This document shows, piece after piece, positions 52,336 through 64,000 of a stretch of DNA of 64,000 nt (positions within the stretch are counted from its first letter, which is position 1; each line of letters opens with the position of its first letter). The position numbers and the translations under genes are program-made. The stretch is from Loripinus fragilis (lineage: Eukaryota; Mollusca; Bivalvia; Lucinida; Lucinidae): positions 186,001 through 250,000 of the forward strand of contig CAXHUL010000250.1 of assembly GCA_964019695.1 (NCBI GenBank), read 5' to 3'. The notes under the pieces are model-generated. The model ran no database searches. It was not told where the DNA came from and saw only the letters and a list, made by a program, of their open reading frames with translations.

Positions 52336-52857
52336 CAATCTAATGTCGTGGCTGCTTTCATGGGTGTGTAAGAAATGCAGTGGGATCAAGGACTCACTGA
52401 GCCCAGATCTTTTGTTGAGATGAATCTGACCGATTAGGAAGGGTGGATCCACGATGAAAAGCTTGAAGTCCTCCTAGAATTCTATTACCTCAGTGACATG
52501 CTCTCAGCTGGGAAAGCTGCAAGCTGGGTGTGGTCCCATGCTGCAGGTGTACATGGGGCAGGTTTCGCCACCTACTCCCTCTTCTCACCAACCACTATCT
52601 GCCTCTGTTGACCCAAGGATGAGTGTATTCAACAAGTGTGAGGAGTGAGATGTAGCATGAATCAGAGATATGGGTCATAACAGAAACATTGAGCCACCCA
52701 AGACATAATAACTGTCATGATTCCCTGGACCTGTAACATCCACATGAAGGGCAATGTTAGCTTTGACTCCCATCTCATAAAGCTCTACAACCAGTATAAT
52801 GATATGATACTCCTCACTTGAAAGACTTGGGCGACTTAGAAACATACAGGCCTCCAC

Positions 52858-53069
52858 TAGACAAAACCCATCTTCAGGATTTCCGACAATGCGAGACTCA
52901 AACCTTAGCTACAGAGACTAAAAAGAAAATTGGAATTTCTGGTATAGCCAGTTGAGATATACTTTCCAAAAATGGGAATAATAAAGGTGCTGATCATTCT
53001 GCTCGGATGCACAGGCTGGTCAGCCCCTTTGTTGTTCACCAACCATAAAGACAGGTTCTCACTTCAAGG
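52858..53069. mobile_element. MITE family A, internal part (copy 5)
   Basis: Paralogue of 45632-45838, offset by 7231 bp. Confidence 0.7.
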
Positions 53070-53200
53070 ACCATACATAGGAGCACAGACTGTGCCACTT
53101 ATGTATGCATGCTTGTCAGAGGTGGGTTGGCAGAAGAAATCAAGCAGACAATAGAAACTGTTGGAGATGTGGTTCACAATGGCAGAGTGAAGCTAGGTTA

Positions 53201-53525
53201 TGTTTTGTTTGTTTTCTTGCTTTACATCCCAGTCAACAGCTATGGTCATGGGGGGACGGTCAGTTCACCTAACACACTTTTTCCTGGGCAAGTTTGAACA
53301 AGCAGTTAACCAGTAATTTGTGCATATACTTTCGCTTGTGACCGACAACAATCCTTCTTGAATGAATCAGCAGAAGGCAGGAGTATGACCATAGAAATTA
53401 TATCATGATCAATCTCCATGAAAATATTGGACCGAGCCGGGATTGAACTTGGGACCCCTGGATCTGCAGTCAAGTGTGCATCTGTAGTCAGAAATGTTAC
53501 CGATTGCGCTGCGCTGCCTTTTAAA
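53201..53525 (-). mobile_element. SINE-2 (minus), second block
   Basis: TTTACATCCCAGTCAACAGC to ATTGCGCTGCGCTGCC. Confidence 0.75.
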
Positions 53526-54287
53526 GCTAAGTTATGAATTCAACAGACCCTACAAACCAGAGAATAAAAGTCAGTCAGTCCTGCATGACCCTTGGGAGAG
53601 GATAGAATCTGGCCAGTATAAACAGATAGGCCATTTTAATTGAAGTTTTAATTAAGTGTTCCCATATAAAGGATCTGTGGGGTAAATAATCCCATGGCAT
53701 TATTTTAAGAAAGGCTAGACAACCAAACTAAATTTGGTCCCATTATCTTTCATAGCCAAACTATCCCACTATGATTTGATTCTTTATGTCCCATCAACAA
53801 TCTTTCAGTTATGTAGGGATGGGTCTTCCTGGGTTGAACCAGTACTAAGCTAGGATTATATCCCACTTTGTATCTAGGACTGCAGCAATACAGCTACAAC
53901 CTTATTGTTTTAGAATACACTTGCCAAATTCAAGTCAAAAATGTAAATGAGTTTGGTGAAAAAGAAGACAAGCAGAATCAAGAGCCAGACGTATCCTTAC
54001 AATCCAGCAAGAGATTTATCCTGGCAAACTCCACAATCACCAAGACAAATCAATGAGCCTGCTTTATCTGGATGACTGAAATCAGTCTAAAAAATGATCT
54101 TACCAATCTAGAAAAAATTCTAAATTTGTTAAGCTGCAGCTGTTTTATTGTAGTCCTTAAACAAATAGGAAGTTTTCCTCAGAAGGAGACAAAATTCAGT
54201 TTGTCATATGATCTTTCTTAAAATACTGCCACAGGATTATCTACCTGCGAGATCCTTCATACTGTTTGTTTTGTTGCTTTACATCCC
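53229..54287. repeat. 1.04-kb unit, copy 2
   Basis: Single copy here, with a small insertion (CCAGTATAAACAGATAGG) shared in part with copy 3 but absent from 1a and 1b. Confidence 0.85.
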
Positions 54288-54570
54288 AGTCAACAGCTAT
54301 GGTCATGGGGGGACGGTCAGTTCACCTAACCACACTTTTTCCTGGGCAAGCTTGAACAAGTGGTTAACCAGTAATTCGTGCACATAATTTTGCTTGTAAC
54401 TGACAACAACACTTCTTAAATGGGAGGAGAATGACCATAGAAATTATTTCATGATCAATCTCCACAAAAGTATGCGAACAGGCCGGGATCCAACTCGGGA
54501 TCCCTGGTTCTTCAGTCAGATGTGCATCAGTAGTCAGACAAGTTACTGACTGCGCTACCCTCCCTGGTCA
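54266..54570 (-). mobile_element. SINE-2 (minus), second block, subtype 2
   Basis: Paralogue of 48064-48372. Confidence 0.75.
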
Positions 54571-54589
54571 GTGGTTTATTTGGCCTGAT

Positions 54590-55308
54590 GGATTTCTTCT
54601 TCCCATCCACTTCTAGATGCACTGTATGTTTACAAACCACCTAAATCCAAATTATGCAGAGTATCACATCTATATCCAGATTGCCAAGCTTTGCATGATG
54701 TCAGCCTAAGCAAACTTTGCTCTTCATGTTGATGTAACAGATCCAGGGGATCCTGGCAGTTAGTTTGCCACAAGCCGTTTAAGGTTTCTGTTGTCATTAC
54801 TCATGTCTCTGATTCATGCTTCATCTGGCTCCTTCAACTTGTTGAGTACACCCAACCTTGGTTCAACAGAGGCAAATAGTGGTTGGTGAGAAGAGGCAGT
54901 TGTTGGCCAGACTTGCCCCCTGCACACCAGCAACATGTGACTACAGCCAGCACACAGCTGCATCCAATAAGAGCATTTCACCGTGGTAGCAGAACTCTAG
55001 AAGGTCTTCAAGCTTGCTGTCTCCATACAACTCCTCCCTCATTAGTCTACCTTCAATCAGCTGTGCATTGATGAGGCATCCGACTCACCTAAACTTGGGG
55101 TCTGGGCTTAGTGAGCAATTGATACCACTGCATTTCTTGCTCATCCATGCAAGCAGCCACAACAGAAGATTGCACTTCTATCAGTTTCTGCAAGACAGAC
55201 GTCCTTTCCAAACATCTTCAACAGGCCCAGAATCACTACAGATGCTTGAATTTTTGTATTTCACATGTTCATATGTAGGAATTTCTTCTAAACCTTGACT
55301 TCCATGTC
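54590..55308 (-). pseudogene. LINE reverse transcriptase relic (minus, copy 2)
   Basis: Paralogue of 48373-49100. It ends at ACCTTGACTTCCATG, where SINE-1 sequence begins. Confidence 0.75.
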
Positions 55309-55309
55309 A

Positions 55310-55520
55310 AAGCTGCAGCATGTTTGTGTTGATCCTTTATGTCCAAGTCAACAATTTTTCAGTTATGTCAGGATAATTTCCTGTATTCCTGGGTTGAACC
55401 AGTACTAAGCAGAAGATAAAGTGCCTTGTTCAAGGACTAAACACAATGCACCTGTGAAGTCTCGAACCAGTCACCTTTGATCAAGTCACATACACTCTAC
55501 CAGAGCCACTGTGCTCATTT
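55310..55520 (-). mobile_element. SINE-1 variant (minus), second block
   Basis: TTGATCCTTTATGTCCAAGT to CAGAGCCACTGTGCTC. Confidence 0.75.
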
Positions 55521-55619
55521 ACAGCATGTTTATTATGAAGCATGTCAATAGAACAGCATCTTTATCAAAAGTGCATGGGAGATCTACACAAAACTTGTAC
55601 ACTTAAGTCAAAGTTAGGG

Positions 55620-56905
55620 GCATGAGAAATTTAAAACCGAATCCCTTAAGCCATTGTTTAACTAGAATAGAGCTTAAATTTATGCTAGGCATGTGATATT
55701 TCAAAACCAAAATTCCTCTGCAGTCAATGCTGTGGTGTGCAAGGTGTTTTATTACCTACTCATTTAACAAGCACAACTTTTTAAACTTTGTATGTGTAAG
55801 TGAGCCCCCCTTGTTTTGGAATACAAATTTGTAAAGAAGATTCCTGCTCTCACGGACAAAAGATGTTTTTCTATAACATGCATATATACAATTTCATGTG
55901 GTTTCAACAAAAAGCACTGATGAAAATAAACTATTATTTAACCATTAGAGCCAATATTATGGTAAATGTTCTAAAATTTTGAACCCTAGTTGCCTGCCAA
56001 CAAGGCATAGATAAACAGTGTAGATCCTGATTAACAAAAGCAACAGAGAAGACCTTGATCAGACTGCTTCTTCAGAAGTATGATCAGTGTCTTCTCTGTT
56101 AATTTGCCAATACGGATCTGCGCTTCTCCCAAAGCAGTCTGGTCAGGGTCTTCTCTGTTTGCTATTTAGCCAAAAAAATTGAGAATTCCACTAACCAACA
56201 TTTCATTTGCAAATAGAAAGAGAAAAGTTTTTTTACGTTAAAAAAAAACAAAAAAACATTTTAAGTCCTCTTTAATGGCATAAAGAGCAATATTTTCTGT
56301 GCTTTTTATGTTTGTACATTAACTAACTGCACACAAACTTGGCGAACTTCAATAGAGTTTTGGCCGCTCTATGTGCAGTATGGTTAATTTTACATCTTAA
56401 ACCACAGAAATCGATTACAGCTAGGCCAGGGGAGGGGCGCCAACCCTCAAAGGAACACAGAACTATAAAAGTAGGATAGAAGAAATATATTGCTTTTTAG
56501 AAGAGTTAGTGTTCCTTGCTTACCCACTCCTATCCCTAATTATAACTATCACTAAATATATACAGCAGGCATAAGTTAAGCATGTTATTATAGATATGAG
56601 GAATAAAGTGTAATATTTTCTTTTATTTATATCCTTATATTTATTATGAAACTCATTTCAAAAGATATATCCATTTTCTAATGCAGATTTGTAAGCACGG
56701 AAGATCTGACATGTTTAAGAGGTTCATGAAAGTACGAATACTATCGATTCATTAGACCAAATTTGCCTAGCCCTTAGAGAATTTGACCATTTTGTATCTG
56801 CCTATACTATAAATCCAGTAATATCAAAATAATCAATTTAGTAAAATAATTTTCCTATTCATTAAGTGTAGCCAAAACATAAATTGAAGCTTTTAAGATT
56901 GATGT
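55620..56905. repeat. module Z, copy 2
   Basis: Anchored by AGTGAGCCCCCCTTGTTTTG at 55799, 5774 bp after copy 1. It breaks off at GCTTTTAAGATTGATGTGCA, where inverted LINE sequence begins. Confidence 0.9.
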
Positions 56906-57745
56906 GCATAATGATGGAACTGGTAAGAGTTGCAGTTGGGTATAGAGAGGAGTTTGGTAACGGACTAGGTGTTCATCCAGTCCACTTCTCTCTATCAATC
57001 TGCTAGAGATTATATCAAGAGGGTTTTGAACTGGTGGTCTATATGAGCTGCTACATGCAGAAGACCTGATGGTCATTGCCTTGTCCATGGGGGAACTGCT
57101 ATTGAAGGTGGGAGTCATTGAAGTCAAGGTGGAGAAGAATCTCCTACATATGAACATGTGAAATACAAAAATTCAAGCATCAGCAGTGATTCTGGGTCTG
57201 TTGAAGATGTTTGGAAAGGACCTCTGTGCTGTCTGTCTTGCAGAAACTGATAGAAGTGCAATCATCTGCGGTAGCTGCTTGCATCGGTGAGCAAGAAATG
57301 CAGTGGTATCAATGGCTCACTAAGCCCAGACCCCAAGTTTAGGTGAGTCGGATGCCTTATCAATGCACAGCTGATTGAAGGTAGACTGATGAGGGAGGAG
57401 TTGTATGGTGACAGCAAGCTTGAAGACCTCCAAGAGTTCCACTACCTTGGTGAAATGCTCTTACTGGGTGCAGATGTGTGCTGGCTGTAGTCACATGTTG
57501 CTGGTGTGCATGGGGCAAGTCTGGCCAACAACTGCCTCTTCTCACCAACCACTATTTGCCTCTGTTGAACCAAGGTTGGGTGTACTCAACAAGTGGAAGG
57601 AGCCAGATGAAACATGAATCAGAGACCTGGGTAATGACAACAGAAACCTTGAACGGCTTGTGGCATACTGATTGTGGCATACTGACTGCCATGATCCCCT
57701 GGATCTGTTACATCAACATGAAGTGAAAAGCCTGGTGGCTTGGGC
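56906..57745 (+). pseudogene. LINE reverse transcriptase relic, inverted copy
   Basis: Plus-strand reading: RGF*TGGLYELLHAEDLMVI, where AEDL stands at the place of the A-D-D box (catalytic residue changed). It continues with SMGELLLKVGV, GKDLCAVCLAE..ICGSC (Cys pairs), then the region matching KLEDLQEFHYLGEMLLLG, then LPLLTNHYLPLLNQGWVYST and ESETWVMTTETLNGL. It retains more of the polymerase end than the other copies and is opposite in orientation to 54590 and 59235. Stops and frameshifts make it dead. Confidence 0.75.
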
Positions 57746-58019
57746 TGCTGTCCCTCCTAAAGCGGTGGTTCTGTTGTTGTTGACTTTTTGTTTATTGTTA
57801 CTCCCATTGTGGGAGTCTGTAATTGTTCTATGTTTTGTTGTACGTTACTCTATGTCCATTCTAGTTTTGTAATCATCTTGATGGGGAAATGAGAGCTGGT
57901 TGCTTTGCTTAGTTTGTTTACCTGGTGTCTCATGGTGGTTGTGTGGCTCTTCTTCGTGATGCCGTGGGTTTGTCTGCGGTTTGTGATTGTGGTATTTCCT
58001 GATCATACTCACTATTTTA
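57746..58019. other. unique T/G-rich spacer at the inversion
   Basis: TTGTTGTTGACTTTTTGTTT and similar. No match elsewhere in the window and no supported coding. Confidence 0.4.
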
Positions 58020-58097
58020 GCTTAGGCTCATATCTCACAAAGCTTGGCAATCTGGATATAGATGTGATACTCTGCATTATTTGCATTGAGGTGGTTT
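58020..58097 (+). pseudogene. LINE C-terminal scrap
   Basis: Reads SYLTKLGNLDIDVILCI, the end of the same LINE protein as at 59235-59340 but on the plus strand. Confidence 0.6.
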
Positions 58098-58928
58098 GTA
58101 GTCAGATGTGCATCTGTAGTCAGACATATTACTGACTGTGATACTCAGCCCAGTAAAGCTAAGTTATGAATTCAACAGAATTCAACAGACCCTACAAACC
58201 AGAGAATAAAAGTCAGTCAGTCCTGCATGACCCTTGGGAGAGGACAGAATCTGGCCAGTATAAACAGAAAGGCCATTTTAATTATAGATTTAATTAAATG
58301 TTCCAATATAAAGGATCTGTGGGGTAAATAATCCCATGGCAGTTTTTTAAGAAAGGCTAGACAACCAAACTAAATATAGTCCCATTATCTTTCATAGCCA
58401 AACTATCCCACTTTGCTTGATTTGATTCTTTATGTCCCATCAACAATCTTTCAGTTATGTAGGGATGAGTCTTCCTGGGTTGAACCAGTACTAAGCTAGG
58501 ATTATATCCCACTTTGTATCTAGGACTGCAGAAATACAGCTACAACCTTATTGTTTTAGAATACACTTGCCAAATTCAAGTCAAAAATGTAAATGAGTTG
58601 AGTGAATAAGAAGACAAGCAGAATCAAGAGCCAGACGTATCCTTACAATCAAGCAAGAGATTTATCCTGGCAAACTCCACAATCACCAAGACAAATCAAT
58701 GACCCTGCTTTATCTGGATGACTGAAATCAGTCTAAAAATTGACCTTAACAATCTAGAAAAAAATCCTAAATTTGTTAAGCTGCAGCTGTTTTACAGTAG
58801 TCCTTAAACAAATAGGAAGTTTTCCTTAGAATGAGACAAAATTCAGTATGTCATATGATCTTTCCTAAAATACTGCCACAGGATTATCTACTTGCGAGAT
58901 CCTTCATACTGTTTTTTTGTTGCTTTAT
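58098..58928. repeat. 1.04-kb unit, copy 3 (5' truncated)
   Basis: Begins within SINE-2 at GTAGTCAGATGTGCATCTGT and continues as the other units. AATTCAACAG is doubled near 58166. Confidence 0.85.
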
Positions 58929-59228
58929 GTCCCAGTCAACAGCTATGGTCACGAGGGGACGGTCAGTTCATCTAAACACACTTTTTCCTGGGCAAGCTTG
59001 AACAAGTGGTTAACCAGTAATTTGTGCACATAATTTTGCTTGTAACTGACAACAACACTTCTTGAATGCTTCAGCAAAAGGGAGGAGATTGACCATAGAA
59101 ATTATTTCATGATCAATCTCCACAAAAGTATGGGAACGGGCCGGGATCCAACTCGGGATCCCTGGTTCTTCAGTCAGATGTGCATCAGTAGTCAGACATG
59201 TTACCAACTGCACTACCCTGCCCGGTCA
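58910..59228 (-). mobile_element. SINE-2 (minus), third block
   Basis: GCTTTATGTCCCAGTCAACA to CACTACCCTGCCCGG. Both overlapping frames are shadows. Confidence 0.75.
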
Positions 59229-59229
59229 G

Positions 59230-60160
59230 TGGTTTATTTGTCCTGCTGGATTTCTTCTTCCCATCCACTTCTAGATGCACTGTATGTTTACAAACCACGT
59301 AAATCCAAATAATGCAGAGTATCACATCTATATCCAGATTGTCAAGCTTTGCGAGATGTCGGCCTAAGCAATCTTTGCTCTTCATGTTGATGTAACAGAT
59401 CCAGGGGATCATGGCAGTTAGTATGCCACAAGCCGTTCAAGGTTTCTGTTGTCATTACCCATGTCTCTGATTCATGCATCATCTGGCTCCTCACACTTGT
59501 TGAGTACACCCAACCTTGGTTCAACAGAGGCAAATAGTGGTTGGTGAGAAGAGGCAGTTGTTGGCCAGACTTGCCCTATGTACACCAGCAACATGTGACT
59601 ACAGCCAGCCCACAGCTGCAACCAGTAAGAGCATTTCACCGAGGTAGCAGAACTCTAGGAGGTCTTCAAGCTTGCTGTCACCGTACAACTCCTCCCTCAT
59701 CAGTCTACCTTCAATCAGCTGTGCATTGAGGAGGCATCCGATTCACCTAAACTTGAGGTCTGGGTTTAGTGAGCCATTGATACCACTGCATTTCTTGCTC
59801 ACCCATGCAAGCAGCTACCACAGAAGATTGCACTTCTATCAGTTTCTGCAAGACAGACAGCACAGAGGTCCTTTACAAACATCTTCAACAGGCCCAAAAT
59901 CCCTGCAGATGCTTGAATTTTTGTATTTCACATGTTCATATGTAGAAATTTCTTCTAAACCTTGACTTCCATGACTCCCACCTTCAATAGCAGTTCCCCC
60001 TTGGACTAGGCAATGACCATCAGATCTTCTGCATATAGCAGCTCTTATAGTCCCAGTTCAAAACACTCTTGATAGAACCTCTAGCAGGATGATAGAGAAA
60101 AGTGTACTTAGAACAAAGCCTGGATGAACACCTAGTCCCTTACCAAACTCCTCCCTATAC
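59230..60160 (-). pseudogene. LINE reverse transcriptase relic (minus, copy 3)
   Basis: Minus-strand reading HLAKLDNLDIDVILCI and PLLNQGWVYSTSVRSQMMHE, SETWVMTTETLNGLWHTN, extending to the polymerase end at about 60160. It is the least truncated minus copy. Confidence 0.75.
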
Positions 60161-60219
60161 CCAACTGCAACTTTTACCAGTTCCATCACCATTAATGAGC
60201 CGAGACACAAAATATACAC

Positions 60220-60470
60220 ATGCATGGATCCAGGAATTTTTGCCGGGGGAAGGGGGGTCCAGGTCCAACTGCCAGAAAACAGCTCTGACGTTTTCTTGTG
60301 TTTTTTTTAGTCCTTAACTTATTTTACAATTTTACAGACGGTGTCCAATGGTTATTTAAAAGAAAACTATAATTTTCCAAGGTTTCAGAGGGGGTCCAAC
60401 ATTTTCCAGGGGGGGTCCAAATGCTAGTTTCTATAGGAACCGTCTTTCCCCTCTCTGAATCCATGCATGA
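60220..60470. mobile_element. MITE family L relative
   Basis: ATGCATGGATCCAGGAATTT and the inverted GAATCCATGCATGA, with GGGGGAAGGGGGGTCCAGGT and CCAGGGGGGGTCC inside. Confidence 0.6.
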
Positions 60471-60849
60471 TATACAAGTTGGTGTTTGCACCCATTGAAG
60501 ACTTAGATCAGACTGCATCTCTGCAGGTGCTCTATATTAAGGCTAGGGTTCAAAGTTTCTTTAAGGTAAAAACTAAGACTGATCAGACACTGGGATGTGC
60601 AGATGGATTTGAATATTTGCTATGTGCACATGACGACTTGTACCCTGCTCATTCATATACATATAATGGCTTGTTGTGCTAACAACATATTTTACCTTAT
60701 AAACAGACCATCTGTGACATAATGAGACAATTACAAGAAGTAATAGTTGACTCTCAATAACTGGAATATTTTTCTTCTTTACAAAGTATATTTTGTGTAC
60801 TTAAGAACAATCAAGGTAAGGCATCGTTCACAAACCAATTGCTTTTAGC

Positions 60850-61055
60850 TCCTTACCTGCTAGTTTCATCTGCTGATGAGCATCGCAAACACTTGAGACC
60901 AAGATCAGGTTAGACAAAATTAGACACATGTCTGGCCTGATCTGTATCCAAACTGTTTGACACTGATCCTATTCCTTTATTTTGATAAAAAATGTTGCTA
61001 TCAAAAATGAGAAAAAAACCTGAAAATTCCATAGCATGTAAAGTGTTAAATTACT
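60850..61055. mobile_element. MITE family H (third block)
   Basis: Paralogue of 49300-49490. Confidence 0.75.
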
Positions 61056-61114
61056 GGTTAAATTGATAAAATCTAGTTATCAAGAGTCAAATGTATTGTC
61101 AAAGCTGCAGCATG

Positions 61115-61315
61115 TTTGTGTTGATCCTTTTATGTCCAAGTCACCAATTTTTCAGTTATGTCAGGACAATTTCCTGTATTCCTGGGTTGAACCAGTACTA
61201 AGCAGAGGATAAAGGGCCTTGTTCATGGACTAAACACAATGCACCCGTCAAGTCTCGAACCAGTGACCTTTGATCAAGTCACTTACACTCTACCAGAGCC
61301 ACTGTGCTCATTTAC
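61115..61315 (-). mobile_element. SINE-1 variant (minus), third block
   Basis: TTGATCCTTTTATGTCCAAG to CAGAGCCACTGTGCTC. Confidence 0.75.
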
Positions 61316-61394
61316 AGCATGTTTATTATGAAGCATGTCAATAGAACAACATCTTTATCAAAAGTGCATGGGAGATCTACACAAAACTTGTACA

Positions 61395-62870
61395 CTAAAG
61401 TCAAAGTTAGGGGCATGAGAAATTTAAAACCGAATCCCTTAAGCCATTGTTTAACTAGAATAGCGCTTAAATTTATGCTAGGCATGTGATATTTCAAACC
61501 AAAATTCCTCTGCAGTCAATGCTGTGGTGTGCAAGGCGTTTTATTACCTACTCATTTAACAAGTACAACTTTTTAAACTTTGTATGTGTAAGTGAGCCCC
61601 CCTTGTTTTGGAATACAAATTTGTAAAAAAGATTCCTGCTCTCACGGACAAAAGATGTTTTTCTATAACATGCATATATACAATTTCATGTGGTTTCAAC
61701 AAAAAGCACTGATTAAAATAAACTATTATTTAACCATTAGAGCCAATATTATGGTAAATGTTCTAAAATTTTGAACCCTAGTTGCCTGCCAACAAGGCAT
61801 AGATAAACAGTGTAGATCCTGATTAACAAAAGCAACAGAGAAGACCCTGATCAGACTGCTTCTTCAGAAGTATGATCAGTGTCTTCTCTGTTAATTTGCC
61901 AATCCGGATCTGCGCTTCTCCCAAAGCAGTCTGGTCAGGGTCTTCTCTGTTTGCTATTTAGCCAAAAAATTTGAGAATTCCACTAACCAACATTTTATTT
62001 GCAAATAGAAGGAGAAAAGTTTTTTACGTTAAAAAAAAACAAAAAAAAAAACATTTTAAGTCCTCTTTAATGGCATAAAGAGCAATATTTTCTGTGCTTT
62101 TTATGTTTGTACATTAACTAACTGCACACAAACTTGGCAAACTTCCTTAGAGTTTTGGCCACTCTTTGTGCAGTATGGTTAATTTTACATCTTAAACCAC
62201 AGAAATCGATTACAGCTAGGCCAGGGGAGGGGCGCCAACCCTCAAAGGAACACAGAACTATAAAAGTAGGATAGAAGAAATACATTGCATTTTAGAAGAG
62301 TTAGTGTTCCTTGCTTACCCACTCCTATCTCTAATTATAACTATCACTAAATATATACAGCAGGCATAAGTTAAGCATGTTATTATAGATATGAGGAATG
62401 AAGTGTAATATTTTCTTTTATTTATATCCTTATATTTATTATGAAACTCATTTCAAAAGATATATCCATTTTCTAATGCAGATTTGTAAGCACGGAAGAT
62501 CTGACATGTTTAAGAGGTTCATGAAAGTACGAGTACTATTGATTCATTAGACCAAATTTGCCTAGCCCTTAGAGAATTTGACCATTTTGTATCAGCATAT
62601 ACTATTAGTCCAGTAATATCAAAATAATCAATTTAGTAAAATAATTTTCCTATTCATTAATTGTAGCCAAAACATAAATTGAAGCTTTTAAGATTGATGC
62701 GCAAACATATCCCAATATGGCTGCTAAATGGTAAAACCTTAAGTAGCTTATACTTCAAGGTCATACCAAAAACGAAACAACTCAATAAGGGACAATTTTC
62801 TAACATGTTTAACTTTATGCCTTCACTATCAAGAGTTTGTTTTTTTTTGGCAATCAGCTTAGTTTCCAAT
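61395..62870. repeat. module Z, copy 3
   Basis: Anchor at 61592, 5792 bp after copy 2. It shares the 36-bp segment at about 62441-62477 with copy 2. It continues further than copy 2 (ACATATCCCAATATGGCTGC, as in copy 1). Confidence 0.9.
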
Positions 62871-62974
62871 TAGATATTCTACACAAAAATATTTTGCATC
62901 ACTCATTATGGGTTTTGTTAAACTCAGACAATTATTAACACATTACATGTATATACCACAGGTTCAGATATACA

Positions 62975-63130
62975 AAATTTTTGAGCATAAAATTGTAAAT
63001 ATTTCTTATCTATTTTAAAATCGATTTTGGGTGCTCAAAAGAACCGCCTCATTGAGACTTTTCTTTTAATTACCCACAGCTGAAGTTTATACTAGAAATA
63101 AGAAAATATTTTTTTGTTATGCACTCTTCA
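62975..63130. mobile_element. MITE family E, copy 5
   Basis: TTTGGGTGCTCAAAAGAACC GCCTCATTGAGACTTTTCTT TTAATTACCCAC. Confidence 0.6.
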
Positions 63131-63289
63131 CTGAAGATAATTATACTCCTAAAATTTAGCTCAGCAGGTAGCAAATGATTACATTCAATTTTCAGGGGGT
63201 ATTTTCGAAACATTATATATAACAAAATAAAAAATGATAGAAGTATTTTATAAATCATTGGGACATTACATGAGATTTTCCTATTGTAT

Positions 63290-63464
63290 ACATTTAAACT
63301 GTCTTTAAGTGGCCACTCAAAAAGATCATAAATTGGTTTTCAAGACCGATTATCACTTAATGCAGGTCTGCAATACTTTGGACCTTCATTAAGCTACCAA
63401 TCGTCATTAAGATTTTCCTTTTGTCTTTTTGAGTAGCCGCTAAATTCGTCAGGTTTTACTGTTT
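63290..63464. mobile_element. MITE family I, copy 5
   Basis: AAACTGTCTTTAAGTGGCCA ... GAGTAGCCGCTAAATTCGTC AGGTTTTACTG. Confidence 0.65.
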
Positions 63465-63554
63465 GCTTAAAGCCACTTTTAAAATGTGCATTTACAGATA
63501 TCTAGGAAGATAAAATTCTAATATTTGATGACCTGAGGCTTTCACCACTTTGAG

Positions 63555-63752
63555 TTATTTATGTCTTGTGTTTGTCATGCTTTCGTTTCACTTCATTGCT
63601 GCCTTGTGGTCACCTGCTGGGAAAGGGCTGACCTCTTGGCTCCCGTTTGTGATTTTTAATTGTGGGTTTGTCACTTTCCCATGTGGTATCCTGGGTCAGG
63701 TGTGGTACTTGATTGTATTGATTCCTCATCTTTGCCCCCTTTCTTACTTTTA
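63555..63752 (-). repeat. repeat family F, partial
   Basis: GGTCACCTGCTGGGAAAGGG to GTATTGATTCCTCATCTTTG. Both overlapping frames are shadows. Confidence 0.75.
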
Positions 63753-63764
63753 TTGCGATTGGGA

Positions 63765-63870
63765 GCAGCAATGGCTCTGCTGAGACTGCATGGATACAGA
63801 GACTCATCTGAGCCTTTGCTGTTCTCTGGTGCAACAAGTACCAAAATCTCATGTAATGGCTCATCAATGC
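63765..63870. mobile_element. MITE family G fragment
   Basis: GAGACTCATCTGAGCCTTTG and AAAATCTCATGTAATGGCTC. Confidence 0.5.
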
Positions 63871-63899
63871 AGGTTTTTGATGAAAATCTTTTTTTCTTC

Positions 63900-64000
63900 T
63901 GTGTTTTGATTCTTTACATCCCAGTCAGCATTTTTTCAGTCATGCTGTGACAGGTCTTCCTGGGATGAACCAGTACTAAGCAGGGGATCATGTCTTGCTC
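63900..64000 (-). mobile_element. SINE-1 (minus), cut by the window end
   Basis: TTGATTCTTTACATCCCAGT to GGGGATCATGTCTTGCTC. The tRNA head lies beyond the window. Confidence 0.75.

Larger units (their letters stand above)
51753..52700 (+). pseudogene. LINE reverse transcriptase relic (copy 2), SINE-interrupted
   Basis: Paralogue of 44950-45480: CTGCAGAAGAAAGCCCTATG at the start. After the two SINEs it reads WLLSWVCKKCSGIKDSLSPD, a remnant of the Cys-rich region, then DEKLEVL and YYLSDMLSAGKAA. Stops and frameshifts throughout. Confidence 0.75.

Overview
This is eukaryotic, intron-bearing, AT-rich animal DNA. Long introns, dense hairpin-forming miniature transposons, tRNA-derived SINEs and minisatellites suggest a mollusc, probably a bivalve. 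The species call is an inference from repeat style, not from a marker gene. Almost none of the long open frames are real genes. The supported coding sequence is (1) the last three exons of a plus-strand gene for a protein with an ASPM-SPD-2-Hydin (ASH) domain, DLEC1/HYDIN-like (joined exons 1547-1700, 14214-14337, 15949-16072), (2) four ORFs inside an LTR retroelement lying in its large intron, and (3) two weak candidate exons near 33.2-33.9 kb.

Layout. 0-16.1 kb: the ASH gene. The 5' half of its antepenultimate exon, with the intron end before it, occurs three times in a 147-bp tandem repeat, and the 3' half occurs twice (152-bp period). The only full-length exon copy has lost its acceptor AG. 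The 12.5-kb intron holds a TIR element (1921-2480), a tandem-repeat element (2802-3842), hairpin MITEs with perfect CRE-type TGACGTCA sites, a 153-bp repeat array and an LTR retroelement (6631-12970). The retroelement has matching 884-bp LTRs, an AGTTT target duplication, a gag-like remnant, an env-like gene and two accessory ORFs, but no recognisable pol.

16-44 kb: no confident gene. This is a mosaic of recurring MITE families (named A to N here for cross-reference), SINEs, a 1.7-kb 17-bp minisatellite, 32-bp, 23-bp, 58-bp, 69-bp, 118-bp and about 175-bp tandem arrays, and several foldbacks. One SINE (21146-21338) has intact Pol III A and B boxes, a T-tail and a target duplication.

44-63 kb: a complex segmental duplication. 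A roughly 5.8-kb unit is present three times, built from dead non-LTR retrotransposon (LINE) reverse transcriptase ends on both strands, two tRNA-derived SINE families and a 1.04-kb unit that is itself tandemly repeated in the first copy. Paralogous filled and empty sites inside this block give exact boundaries and target duplications for a SINE. The window ends inside another copy of that SINE.
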